DNA of 8,920 nt from Promethearchaeota archaeon (lineage in GTDB: Archaea; Asgardarchaeota; Lokiarchaeia; Sigyniarchaeales; SOKP01), in assembly GCA_030612905.1 (NCBI GenBank), contig JAUWNA010000062.1, positions 1 through 8,920 of the forward strand, written 5' to 3'. Below the pieces are notes generated by a model, which saw nothing but the letters and a program-made list of their open reading frames with translations, made no database searches and was not told the origin of the DNA. Positions within the stretch are counted from its first letter, which is position 1. Every line of letters begins with the position of its first letter. A program made the position numbers and the translations under genes. Below, piece after piece: positions 1-6,323 of this stretch.

Positions 1-768
1 TTCTAAAATAGAAGTAAAAGATTCGATTATCAAATCGGGTTTAATTCTCGCTTTTGATGATTGATAATATTGCCCTTTTCCCGTTTTTACAAGAATTCCT
101 CTAATGTTGGCATTAAGAGCACCTTCAATATCTGATTCGATATCGTCTCCTATTACAACAGTGTTCTTAGCTAACAAATCAAGCTTCTTTAAAGCCTGTA
201 CGAAATATTCTTTTGAAGGCTTTCCAAATATTTTTGGCGTTACATTTGCTGCGTTGGCAATCATCCACACAAAAGACCCCGTATCTATTACGGGCTCTCC
301 ATTACGATCGAGATAATATTTATTTCCTTGCGTTCCAAGCAATTTAGCTTTATGCTTTATAACATATTTAAAAGCAATATTAAGTCTATTAACGTCCCAA
401 TTATCGTGAAAATCTCCTATAATTACAAAATCAGGAACTTCAGAACTCTTAATTTGACGAAATTTTTGAAATTCTTCTTTAACCTCTTCAGTTGTAACCA
501 AGTAAATTTTCTTATCGGGGTATTCGGCTAAGAATTCCTTTAAAGCAATAATTGGCGTAAATACCTCTTTCTCCTTAATAGAAAATCCATATTCATTCAG
601 CGTATTAAACACAGCTCTAGGAGACTTACTATCGGTGTTAGTAAAAAACAACAATTTAACGCCTTTTTTTCGTAGCTTTTCTACGGCTTCGATGGTTCCA
701 GAAATTGGTGAACCTTTAAAGTAGAGAGTCCCATCAATATCTGCCAAAATTCCCTTTATTTGTTTCAA
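1..768 (-). CDS. HAD-IIA family phosphatase (NagD/LHPP-like), 3' end cut by window edge
   Basis: Seen: 256 in-frame codons read leftwards from a TTG at 768-766 to the window edge without a stop. All HAD motifs are present: motif I D10-I-D12-G-T-L, motif II T43-N44 after a hydrophobic strand (LLFF), motif III K183 in FGKPS, motif IV G207-D-D209 with D213. The roughly 100-residue insert between motifs II and III fits the C2 cap of subclass IIA. Start: TTG is chosen because motif I normally lies about ten residues from the N-terminus and an in-frame TAA sits immediately upstream of it. There is no Shine-Dalgarno sequence, but an AT-rich TATA-like stretch lies about 22 bases upstream, so the mRNA may be leaderless. 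Family knowledge: cytosolic Mg-dependent phosphatases acting on small phosphorylated metabolites (p-nitrophenyl phosphate in vitro; phosphoglycolate, nucleotides, or phospholysine/pyrophosphate in LHPP-like members). The substrate cannot be read from the sequence. Family length is about 250-270, so only a few residues are missing. Confidence 0.9.
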   Translation of the reverse strand, partial: MKQIKGILADIDGTLYFKGSPISGTIEAVEKLRKKGVKLLFFTNTDSKSPRAVFNTLNEYGFSIKEKEVFTPIIALKEFLAEYPDKKIYLVTTEEVKEEFQKFRQIKSSEVPDFVIIGDFHDNWDVNRLNIAFKYVIKHKAKLLGTQGNKYYLDRNGEPVIDTGSFVWMIANAANVTPKIFGKPSKEYFVQALKKLDLLAKNTVVIGDDIESDIEGALNANIRGILVKTGKGQYYQSSKARIKPDLIIESFTSILE

Positions 769-782
769 TTAGTCTTCACAAC

Positions 783-796
783 TTTTTATTTTAAAT
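783..796 (-). promoter_or_regulatory. Possible TATA box for the HAD-IIA gene
   Basis: On the minus strand an A/T-only stretch (TTTAAAATAAAAA) is centred about 22 bases ahead of the TTG start at 768. This is close to the spacing expected of an archaeal leaderless promoter. A second stronger TATA-like element (TATATATA, 843-852) lies further out and could serve either strand. In DNA this AT-rich, TATA-like strings are common, so the call is weak. Confidence 0.3.
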
Positions 797-1032
797 CTAA
801 TTATGCTTTAATTCGATGAAAGACATAAAAATTAATTTAGCATATATATAAAAAGTATTAAGAAGAAGGGAAAAAAAATAAGAGTCGTTGTTTGTTAATC
901 CTAGTAGAGGAAAGGATAAACTTTTTTATTTTTCTGTATTCAGTTCAGGTTTTTTAAATCATCACCTTCGTTTTTAGTATTATTTGTGGGAATCAAATCC
1001 CATTACTATAATATTAATGTGGCTTTATAAAT

Positions 1033-1081
1033 TTAACGCATAGTTTCAACAAAAATTCAAAACTTAACGAATAATTTCAAG
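1033..1081 (+). repeat. Imperfect 18-base direct repeat, 31-base period
   Basis: TTAACGCATAGTTTCAAC at 1033-1050 recurs as TTAACGAATAATTTCAAG at 1064-1081, matching at 15 of 18 positions. The copies start 31 bases apart, about three helical turns, upstream of the nucleotidase promoter. They could be paired protein-binding sites. No third clear copy was found, so this is neither a CRISPR array nor a long tandem repeat. Confidence 0.45.
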
Positions 1082-1147
1082 CAAATTTAAAATTTCTAAA
1101 CAAAATAGTGATTTCCCAAAATTTGCTTTGAACAAATCACATAAAGA

Positions 1148-1160
1148 TATTTATAATATT
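1148..1160 (+). promoter_or_regulatory. TATA box of the nucleotidase gene
   Basis: TATTTATAATATT is centred about 25 bases upstream of the ATG at 1179, the distance expected when an archaeal transcript begins at or beside the start codon. No Shine-Dalgarno sequence precedes the ATG. The two facts together favour a leaderless mRNA and the 1179 start over the longer frame beginning at TTG 1128, inside which this element would otherwise fall. Confidence 0.55.
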
Positions 1161-1178
1161 ATCGCCAATTGTTTTATA

Positions 1179-1745
1179 ATGAAAATTGCGATCGACATAG
1201 ATGGGGTCCTACTTGATATTATTGTGACTTATTGCGAAATATTCAACAAAAGATATGGCACTAACCATCAAAAAAAAGATGTTACTAAATGGGACTTCTT
1301 TAAAGATTGGAATGTGGAAGAAGATACTGCTTTCAAAATTTTCTACGAAATATATGCTGATTCTATGAATGTTCCTTTTATTGACGAGAACGCTCCGGAA
1401 ATTATGAAAAAATTAAACGAAGCATACGACATGGATATAGTCTCAGCACGGATACCTGAATATCGTTCTTCAATAAAAAAAACGTTAGATTTTCACAATA
1501 TTAGGGAGATTATTCAATATTCTGAGTTAATATTATTACACCATCGGCCTTACGATATTAAATTAAAACAAAATTATGATCTCTACGTTGATGATAACCC
1601 GAGCTTAGTAGAACCAATTAAGAAGTTAAAGAACAGAACATTGTTGCTATTTAATCAACCCTGGAATCAAGATATTATTTGTGAGAATAATGTTTATAGG
1701 GTTCATAATTGGAAGGAAGTACATCAAAAAATTAAAGAATTATAA
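1179..1745 (+). CDS. HAD-family 5'(3')-nucleotidase-like protein (NT5C type)
   Basis: A 188-residue HAD hydrolase. Seen: motif I D6-I-D8-G-V-L-L-D13 at the extreme N-terminus; a helical stretch containing WDFFKDW (38-44); motif II as V88-S89-A-R91; a motif III lysine, K128 or K130; motif IV V137-D138-D139-N140-P. The C-terminal pattern LLFNQPWNQ (156-164) followed by NNVYRVHNW resembles the end of NT5C-like proteins (Pfam PF06941), as does the overall length. Family knowledge: cytosolic Mg-dependent enzymes that remove phosphate from (deoxy)nucleoside monophosphates; many archaeal and phage members are uncharacterised, so the substrate is inferred. Start: ATG 1179 is preferred because it puts motif I at residue 6 and has a well-placed TATA box; the upstream TTG would add 17 residues with no family counterpart. 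The gene is divergent from the other HAD gene and appears monocistronic. Confidence 0.85.
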   Translation: MKIAIDIDGVLLDIIVTYCEIFNKRYGTNHQKKDVTKWDFFKDWNVEEDTAFKIFYEIYADSMNVPFIDENAPEIMKKLNEAYDMDIVSARIPEYRSSIKKTLDFHNIREIIQYSELILLHHRPYDIKLKQNYDLYVDDNPSLVEPIKKLKNRTLLLFNQPWNQDIICENNVYRVHNWKEVHQKIKEL

Positions 1746-1760
1746 TATTATTTTGTGTGT

Positions 1761-1779
1761 GTTCGATCTCCGATATATT
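1761..1779 (+). promoter_or_regulatory. Upstream half-site of the putative PadR operator
   Basis: GTTCGATCTCCGATATATT matches GTTCGATTTCAGATATATT at 1811-1829 at 17 of 19 positions, exactly 50 bases apart. This copy lies upstream of the TATA box at 1791-1803, while the other lies downstream of it. The arrangement would let a repressor flank or loop across the promoter. The binding protein is inferred to be the PadR protein encoded next door. Confidence 0.55.
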
Positions 1780-1790
1780 TATTAAGGCGT

Positions 1791-1803
1791 CTTTATATTA
1801 AAG
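1791..1803 (+). promoter_or_regulatory. TATA box of the PadR-Hsp20 operon
   Basis: CTTTATATTAAAG is close to the archaeal TATA consensus. Centred near 1797, it predicts transcription starting around 1823, inside the palindromic operator. A leader of about 48 bases would then contain the GGTG ribosome site at 1860. A second TATA-like string (CTATATAAATT, 1850-1859) is too close to the ATG to drive this gene unless transcription starts inside it. Confidence 0.5.
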
Positions 1804-1814
1804 TATTAATGTTC

Positions 1815-1845
1815 GATTTCAGATATATTACAATATATCGAAATC
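1815..1845. promoter_or_regulatory. Long imperfect palindrome, putative PadR autoregulatory operator
   Basis: A core GATATATT-AC-AATATATC (1822-1839) is a perfect inverted repeat. It is extended by GATTTC on the left (1815-1820) and GAAATC on the right (1840-1845), giving 14-base arms with a single unpaired A at 1821. PadR proteins are dimers that usually bind palindromes in their own promoters. The position over the predicted transcription start suggests repression by blocking polymerase. Binding by this PadR is inferred. Confidence 0.65.
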
Positions 1846-1859
1846 AGACTATATAAATT

Positions 1860-1864
1860 GGTGA
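1860..1864 (+). promoter_or_regulatory. Ribosome binding site of the PadR gene
   Basis: GGTGA lies seven bases ahead of the ATG at 1871, matching the archaeal anti-Shine-Dalgarno sequence. It supports this start and implies a transcript with a leader. Confidence 0.6.
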
Positions 1865-1870
1865 AAATAA

Positions 1871-2521
1871 ATGTTTTTTGGTAAACGTTTCAGCGGTCAT
1901 CAGAGCGGGTCCTTATCAGGGTTAGATATCTTAGTACTTTCTATAATAGAAAATTTCGATGGTATCTCGGGATATGCTCTTATTCGAAAAATCAACGAAA
2001 AATTTAAATCTTTGTGGCGAGCTTCGCCAGGAACAATTTACCCTTTATTAAACAGGTTAACTACGAAAGGATATGTCAACATAGAAGCAATAATCAGAAA
2101 CAATCGTCAATTAAAATTATATCGAATAACTGAATCGGGAAAACTGGGATTGAAAGAAGTACTCAAAAACAATTTGGAGCCTAGCATCAACACTTTAGGA
2201 GAATACATTAGAACGATTGTTAAAACTTGGATTCCTAACGAGGAACGCATACATAGTATGATGTCTTGCTTTCCTTATCATTGTGAACCTTCATCTAGAA
2301 AAATAAATGAAGATGATTATTCTTTAGCAAACATAGAACGCGTAAATAAAGTAATTAAAGAATTAGACTTATCAAAGCATAGACTTTCAAGAAGACTGAA
2401 AGAAATTGATAAAACAATCTCTGAATACAAGGTTCTACTCAATGATTTAAAGAAAAAAAGGAACGAAAACGTGAAAATTATTGAAATCGTAGACGACGAG
2501 GATGATTTCGAAGATTTTTGA
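1871..2521 (+). CDS. PadR family transcriptional regulator
   Basis: A 216-residue DNA-binding protein. Seen: a PadR winged helix from about residue 17 to 95, with the family landmarks GLDILVLSII (helix 1), GYALIRKI (35-42), the recognition-helix signature ASPGTIYPLLNRL (51-63), KGYV (66-69) and a wing leading to YRITESGK (84-91). The C-terminal part (about 155-205) is charged and predicted coiled coil, suiting dimerisation, and ends in a very acidic tail, DDEDDFEDF. A C133-x3-H137-C138 cluster lies between the two domains and could be a metal or redox site (speculative). Context: co-directional with the Hsp20 gene 46 bases downstream and preceded by a large palindrome, so it probably represses its own operon. 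PadR proteins sense varied small molecules or stresses; the signal here is unknown. It is longer than the minimal PadR (about 110 residues), as in PadR-s2/Vir-type proteins. Confidence 0.88.
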   Translation: MFFGKRFSGHQSGSLSGLDILVLSIIENFDGISGYALIRKINEKFKSLWRASPGTIYPLLNRLTTKGYVNIEAIIRNNRQLKLYRITESGKLGLKEVLKNNLEPSINTLGEYIRTIVKTWIPNEERIHSMMSCFPYHCEPSSRKINEDDYSLANIERVNKVIKELDLSKHRLSRRLKEIDKTISEYKVLLNDLKKKRNENVKIIEIVDDEDDFEDF

Positions 2522-2552
2522 TTTTCATCAATTTTAAAAAAATTAAAGAAAA

Positions 2553-2557
2553 GAGGT
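2553..2557 (+). promoter_or_regulatory. Ribosome binding site of the Hsp20 gene
   Basis: GAGGT ends ten bases before the ATG at 2568. It supports translation of the second gene from the shared PadR-Hsp20 transcript. Confidence 0.55.
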
Positions 2558-2567
2558 AAAAAATAGA

Positions 2568-3038
2568 ATGTGTGAAGACAGAAATTTTGATCCAAGAATG
2601 ATGCATGGTTGCATCCCTATTAATCCAAGAGACATAGCTAAAATGAAGCGAATGGCCCATCATTTTATGAGAGATTTTATGGGCGGTTCTATCCACCACA
2701 ACATAGAAGATTTAGGAAGCGTATATTTAATTACCGTACCATTGCCAGGACGTACTAAAGAGGATGTTAAAGTATCGCTTATCAATAAACATCTAAACGT
2801 AACAGCAAGCAAGCCGAAAGTACCAGAACGTGAAAAGAGCAAAGAAAAGTCTGAAAAACAAGGATTTCCTTTTGCATTTAGAGGATTTACTTTCACAGAC
2901 GTAAACATGGACATTCCGCTTCCTGCTGATGCAGACGAAAATACGGTATCTTCTAAATTGACTAACGGTCTTTTAAGGATTACAATAGGAAAGAAACTTG
3001 CTAAAAAGATAGATATTAACGAAGAGCAAAACAATTAA
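2568..3038 (+). CDS. Hsp20 / alpha-crystallin family small heat-shock protein
   Basis: A 156-residue ATP-independent holdase chaperone of the cytosol. Seen: an N-terminal arm rich in Met, His and basic residues (1-43, including C2, H13, C15, H31, H32); an alpha-crystallin domain from about 44 to 142, with strand VYLITVPLPG (52-61), DVKVSLINKHLNVTAS (66-81), the domain's late strand DVNMDIPLP (111-119) and the signature NGLLRITIGKK (133-143), where the usual A-x-x-x-N-G-V-L pattern is recognisable. I148-D149-I150 near the end fits the C-terminal I-x-I motif that docks subunits into oligomers. A very charged loop (about 82-98, Lys/Glu rich) replaces the dimerisation loop. Context: second gene of an operon with PadR, which suggests stress-controlled expression. 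Length is typical for archaeal sHsps. Confidence 0.9.
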   Translation: MCEDRNFDPRMMHGCIPINPRDIAKMKRMAHHFMRDFMGGSIHHNIEDLGSVYLITVPLPGRTKEDVKVSLINKHLNVTASKPKVPEREKSKEKSEKQGFPFAFRGFTFTDVNMDIPLPADADENTVSSKLTNGLLRITIGKKLAKKIDINEEQNN

Positions 3039-3144
3039 CACTCATCTATCGAAAAATAGGCGGAGCGCTTTAGAATTATTTACTTGCCGACTTCACGAGA
3101 GTTTTTAAGTAAAAATTTACTCTAAAACACCCCAATAAATATTA

Positions 3145-3159
3145 TTTTTTTTCTTTTTT
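3145..3159 (+). terminator. Oligo-T terminator after Hsp20
   Basis: Eight T, one C, then six T lie about 105 bases past the Hsp20 stop, downstream of the AGTAAA-AA-TTTACT inverted repeat. Archaeal polymerase terminates on such oligo-T runs. A further T13 run at 3304-3316 could act as backup. Confidence 0.5.
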
Positions 3160-3385
3160 AATCTTGATTAATAACCTTTAATCAAATTCAGCTTTAATCA
3201 GTATTACTATACTTAATGAATTTGATTTATAACAATTCTGGCTAATTTTTACTTAAGATTTATAATTTTGTGATCTTGAATAACTAAAATAAACTAATTT
3301 TAATTTTTTTTTTTTTAACTAGCTATTAATTATCCTAATATTACAAAATTAGCTGATTTTGGTAAGAAATAATCAATAAAATATT

Positions 3386-3411
3386 AAAAAAAAATAAAAT
3401 TATAAAAAAAA
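3386..3411 (-). terminator. Oligo-T terminator of the ABC operon
   Basis: Read on the minus strand, runs of eight T and nine T follow the stop codon of the last ABC-operon gene within about 40 bases. This fits intrinsic termination in archaea. Confidence 0.5.
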
Positions 3412-3422
3412 TCGTTTTAGAT

Positions 3423-4388
3423 TTATCTTTTACGTTTCCAATTTCTAAAAACTACATACACAACTAATGCAACGCTGCTAGCTGATACTATTATTAGAAT
3501 TAAATAAAACAGCCACTCTGAATTGGAACTGGTTATTTGATAGATAACCGTATCACTTAAGTCTTTTACCGTGAACGAGGACATAATCCCCTTATCTCCG
3601 TATGATATTTCGACAGTGTAATTCGTTAGTCCATAACGTTCAAATACAAGTGTTGATCCGCTTACCGATGCATTTTCGCATCCAAGCTCACTAACTATGG
3701 ATTCTAAGTAATTACCATGCGGTTCTGCGATTGCTAAACCTTTGAAAGCGAGTTGCCATAAGAATTCATCTGCTGTCCTATTTGAAAGGACAAATTTAAG
3801 GTTTTTATCAATTGTAGAATCGTTTAAGATATCTTCAATTATAGCATTGCAGTCATCTAAAATTGAATTGAAATCAGATGGATCTTTCATTATGATGATT
3901 GGGCTAAGTGTATTATTTGGTTTCTCTTCAAATTCTCCATCTGTGAACCACCATTCCGCACTTACTCCATACCAAGCGTTGTAAGTATTTGTATAGTTAG
4001 CGTTAATTGTTGTTTCATTATAACCTGCTGCAGTTAAATTTCCTTGGAAAGTATTCCATGCTATATACTCAAATATCGCGAAGTACAATGAAAGAAGCGC
4101 ATCATAGGTGGTGTATGTTTGATCAACCCACCCCTTTATGGTTTGCTTGCTTTTTGCACCAGTAACGTTTGCATCTCCTTCAAAATATTCTTTTGGATTT
4201 GAAACAGGTTTAATTGTTGCTTTCCACCCATCATCATCATATTGAATAACTGTGTATTCATCCGTACTCTTTCTTAATCCTAATTGATAGGTTGTACTTG
4301 CAGATGCGGCAGTAGATAGGAATCCAAAGAAAATTATACCAAGTAAGCTCAAGCTCAATAAACTGAGGTTCATTTTTCTCTTAATCAT
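3423..4388 (-). CDS. Secreted, membrane-anchored glycoprotein of an ABC-2 operon, function unknown
   Basis: I do not recognise the family. Seen (321 residues): a signal peptide (K3-R-K then hydrophobic core 8-25, cleavage plausible after A28-S-A30); an ectodomain of about 260 residues; one transmembrane segment (about 292-314); and a short basic tail (RNWKRKR). This gives a type I surface topology. The ectodomain has nine N-x-S/T sequons (N74, 117, 124, 131, 158, 189, 203, 239, 256) and two cysteines (C180, C237) that may pair. Its last third (about 245-286) reads as successive beta strands (STLVFERYG, YTVEISYG, KGIMSSFTVKD, TVIYQIT). Start: ATG 4388 is chosen over an upstream frame because GGAGG sits eight bases ahead and the signal peptide begins here. 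Context: the ATG shares one base with the permease stop (TAATG), so translation is coupled. Inference: an extracellular partner of the exporter, perhaps for cargo binding or sensing. It does not resemble a standard solute-binding protein. Confidence 0.75.
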   Translation of the reverse strand: MIKRKMNLSLLSLSLLGIIFFGFLSTAASASTTYQLGLRKSTDEYTVIQYDDDGWKATIKPVSNPKEYFEGDANVTGAKSKQTIKGWVDQTYTTYDALLSLYFAIFEYIAWNTFQGNLTAAGYNETTINANYTNTYNAWYGVSAEWWFTDGEFEEKPNNTLSPIIIMKDPSDFNSILDDCNAIIEDILNDSTIDKNLKFVLSNRTADEFLWQLAFKGLAIAEPHGNYLESIVSELGCENASVSGSTLVFERYGLTNYTVEISYGDKGIMSSFTVKDLSDTVIYQITSSNSEWLFYLILIIVSASSVALVVYVVFRNWKRKR

Positions 4389-5242
4389 TATAATTGCCTC
4401 CTTTTGAATAAAAGTGCGGCTAGTAAAAAGCATCCAATGATGTAGACGAGCAGTAGTGTCGTACCCATAAAGATACTAGGTGTTATCCACGTACCGAATG
4501 AAAAATGGCCCCCCATCCCGCCTGGGCCTATTCCACCAAATGAATATTCGACATATCTTGGATCTGGAAATGGATTCTCGAGTACTGAAGTAATTAAATT
4601 ACCTAAATATGCCAAAGAGTATAGAGGTTCAAACGTATCAGCATATATTAGTGTAACAATCTGATCAGCTATATTAAATCCCATAAGAAGTATTATTAAA
4701 GTTATAATGATTGTTATATTCACATTTTTCATAAAAGAACTAAATAAAGTCACAAAGCTGCTCAACGCAATTACATATAGTACGGCAAAAACATATGAAT
4801 AGAAGATTCGAATATTAATTGGACCACCGTAATAAAAGAAACCAAAAAGCCCCAGTACGATGTAGTAAACGGTAACAATAAATATTACTAAGAACAAATT
4901 TCCCAGATATTTGCCTAGTATCAATTTATATTTGTTAATTTTTGGAAAAACTATAAAGCCTGTTCTTTTGTTAAATTCAGAACAGATAATCCCTGAAAAA
5001 AACAAACACGCAGCAAATAAGGTTATAAAGGATATAAAGCTTAATCCGCTACTAAAGAACTCCGCTTGCGTGTCTGCTAAGAGATAGTCTGGAAAAAGCT
5101 GTAAGATATAGCTTAATAACACTGCAACTAAAATTGATACCATTGTAAAAAAGTAGAGTTTTTTTCTCTGTTTTTTCATCTCAAAGATAATCGTATGAAA
5201 AATCGGGGTTAAACCAATAAAAAAATCATTTTCATTTCTCAT
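4388..5242 (-). CDS. ABC-2 type transporter permease
   Basis: A 284-residue integral membrane subunit of an ABC exporter. Seen: six predicted membrane segments near 28-50, 66-88, 113-136, 146-170, 174-193 and 257-279, with a cytoplasmic basic N-terminus (MKKQRKK, 22-28). Between segments 2 and 3 is C87-S-E-F-N-K-R-T-G followed by P100-K-I-N-K-Y-K-L-I-L-G-K, the coupling-helix pattern of ABC-2 permeases of the NosY/YhaP kind. The last external loop (about 194-256) is long and holds a glycine-rich stretch GGIGPGGMGG (236-245), which is unusual. Family knowledge: such permeases pair as dimers with a DrrA/CcmA-like ATPase to export lipids, drugs, peptides or polysaccharides, or to confer resistance. 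Context: its start overlaps the ATPase end by 11 bases and its stop overlaps the surface-protein start by one, so all three should be made together. Cargo unknown. Confidence 0.85.
   Translation of the reverse strand: MRNENDFFIGLTPIFHTIIFEMKKQRKKLYFFTMVSILVAVLLSYILQLFPDYLLADTQAEFFSSGLSFISFITLFAACLFFSGIICSEFNKRTGFIVFPKINKYKLILGKYLGNLFLVIFIVTVYYIVLGLFGFFYYGGPINIRIFYSYVFAVLYVIALSSFVTLFSSFMKNVNITIIITLIILLMGFNIADQIVTLIYADTFEPLYSLAYLGNLITSVLENPFPDPRYVEYSFGGIGPGGMGGHFSFGTWITPSIFMGTTLLLVYIIGCFLLAALLFKRRQL
4397..4403 (-). promoter_or_regulatory. Ribosome binding site deciding the start of the surface protein
   Basis: On the minus strand AAGGAGG lies eight bases before the ATG at 4388, inside the last codons of the permease gene. 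It settles the start at 4388 rather than the longer open frame from 4433. Confidence 0.65.
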
Positions 5243-6290
5243 TTTTTATATCGACTCCTTTTAATTTAATAGGTCCTTCTGGTGTGCTATCTTCTACCAT
5301 CTGTGAATATACTCTTTCAAGTTGAGAAGTTTTCGGTTGAGTAAATGAGATAACTGTGAAATCTGACTCGAACTCATTAACTAAAATTTTCAAGATTTCT
5401 CCTTTAGATTCGTTTTTTCCATTAAAATACAATTTCAGTCCTTGATGTTCTGGATTATACAATATTGGAATTTTGGATATCTTTGGATCTAAATTTTGAT
5501 CCAAAAAAGGACTAAGCCTTTCATCTATTCGATTAAGTAAAGGAAGTATTTTCTCAGCATCAAGTGGTTCGAGTAACAGGCAATTTAACTCGCTTGTTTT
5601 TAAGGTAAGTGCTAGATTTTCTACAGTATCAAATCCAATAATTTTTCCATAATTAATCAAAGCGATTTTATCACATATTTCAGAAATCTCGTAGAGCATA
5701 TGTGATGCTATAAAGATAGTTTTTCCTAAGGACTGAAGTTCTCTGAGATATTTACGTATTTCTATTCTCGCAAGTGGGTCCAATCCCGTTTGTGGCTCGT
5801 CCAAAATTATAATATCTGGATCGTGGAGAATTGCTTGAATGATTCCTAATTTTTGCGTCATCCCTTTAGAAAAATTTCTGACTCTCTCAAATTTCCACTC
5901 TGAAAGCTTAAAAAACGCTAAAAGTTCGTCGATTCGATTATCTAATTTATCCTTAGGATATCTCTGAATTTTTCCAAAGTACTTGAGTAGCTGATAGGCT
6001 GTCATATTGTAAAAATTAGGAATATCGATTAAAAAACCAATCTGGCTAATTGTTGAAGATACATTTCGTAAGTCCTGCAAATCGCTATGGTTTGTTCTAA
6101 TTAATATCTTCCCTGAATTTGGTCTGAGAATCTTCGCAATCATCTTTATCACGGTCGTTTTTCCCGCGCCGTTTGGACCTACGAGTCCGATAGTTTCTCC
6201 TCTCCGTACTTCTAAATTAACACTGTTTACTGCTGTAAAATTACCAAATTTTTTTGTTAAATTTTCTAGTTTTATTATAGTTTCAGTCAT
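5232..6290 (-). CDS. ABC transporter ATP-binding protein (ABC-2 exporter class)
   Basis: A 352-residue ATPase driving the downstream permease. Seen: Walker A G38-PNGAGKT-T46; Q-loop Q83; signature N139-FSKGMTQK (the FSKGM variant usual for ABC-2/DrrA ATPases); Walker B D159-IIILDE165 followed by PQTGLDP, where Q167 replaces the usual T of DEPTTGLDP; H-loop H197 in IASHML. The nucleotide-binding domain ends near residue 230 and is followed by about 120 residues, including a beta-alpha fold (about 285-320), like the C-terminal extension of many ABC-2 ATPases. Start: ATG 6290 gives MTETIIKLENLTKKFG, the canonical opening; no Shine-Dalgarno sequence precedes it, so it is probably first in the operon and read from a short or leaderless transcript. 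It is divergent from the small ribbon-helix-helix gene. All catalytic residues are intact, so it should hydrolyse ATP. Confidence 0.93.
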   Translation of the reverse strand: MTETIIKLENLTKKFGNFTAVNSVNLEVRRGETIGLVGPNGAGKTTVIKMIAKILRPNSGKILIRTNHSDLQDLRNVSSTISQIGFLIDIPNFYNMTAYQLLKYFGKIQRYPKDKLDNRIDELLAFFKLSEWKFERVRNFSKGMTQKLGIIQAILHDPDIIILDEPQTGLDPLARIEIRKYLRELQSLGKTIFIASHMLYEISEICDKIALINYGKIIGFDTVENLALTLKTSELNCLLLEPLDAEKILPLLNRIDERLSPFLDQNLDPKISKIPILYNPEHQGLKLYFNGKNESKGEILKILVNEFESDFTVISFTQPKTSQLERVYSQMVEDSTPEGPIKLKGVDIKNEK

Positions 6291-6323
6291 AATTTATGTA
6301 CTTTTTCTAATTTTTTGTTCAAA

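Larger units (their letters stand above)
769..1178. other. AT-rich divergent intergenic region between the two HAD genes
   Basis: No convincing gene lies here. It holds a strong TATA-like string at 843-852, a weak hairpin at 899-918 (ATCCT/AGGAT) followed by a T-rich run at 920-934, a small hairpin (TGGGA/TCCCA, 988-1003), an imperfect direct repeat at 1033-1050 and 1064-1081, and the promoter of the plus-strand nucleotidase at the right end. An in-frame TTG at 1128 would extend that gene upstream but is not favoured. Confidence 0.6.
3039..3422. other. Convergent intergenic spacer with inverted repeats and terminators
   Basis: No gene is visible. Inverted repeats seen: AGTAAA-AA-TTTACT (3111-3124); TTGATTAA/TTAATCAA (3164-3171 with 3178-3185); AATCAAATTCA/TGAATTTGATT (3180-3190 with 3217-3227), which shares bases with the previous stem so the two cannot form together; and GCTAATTTT (3241-3249) pairing with AAAATTAGC around 3345-3353. 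T-rich tracts end the Hsp20 transcript and A-rich tracts end the opposing ABC operon. With composition this AT-rich, some of these pairings are expected by chance. Confidence 0.6.

Noticed and set aside
104..531. Plus-strand open frames within the HAD-IIA gene
   Set aside because: The minus strand encodes every HAD motif across this stretch; the plus frames show no recognisable protein.
986..1004. GTGGG-AATCAAAT-CCCAT resembles a tRNA T-arm
   Set aside because: The loop is eight bases without the TTC start, and no anticodon arm, D-arm or acceptor stem can be paired around it.
1128..1178. Upstream TTG start giving the nucleotidase 17 more residues
   Set aside because: The HAD motif normally opens the protein, the extra residues have no family counterpart, and the TATA box for ATG 1179 falls inside this stretch.
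2317..3034. Open frames on the minus strand across PadR and Hsp20
   Set aside because: They lack domain features and ribosome sites and overlie two well-supported genes, so they are shadows of coding sequence.
4389..4433. Longer N-terminus of the surface protein
   Set aside because: A GGAGG site and the signal peptide both point to ATG 4388; the extra residues lie inside the permease gene.
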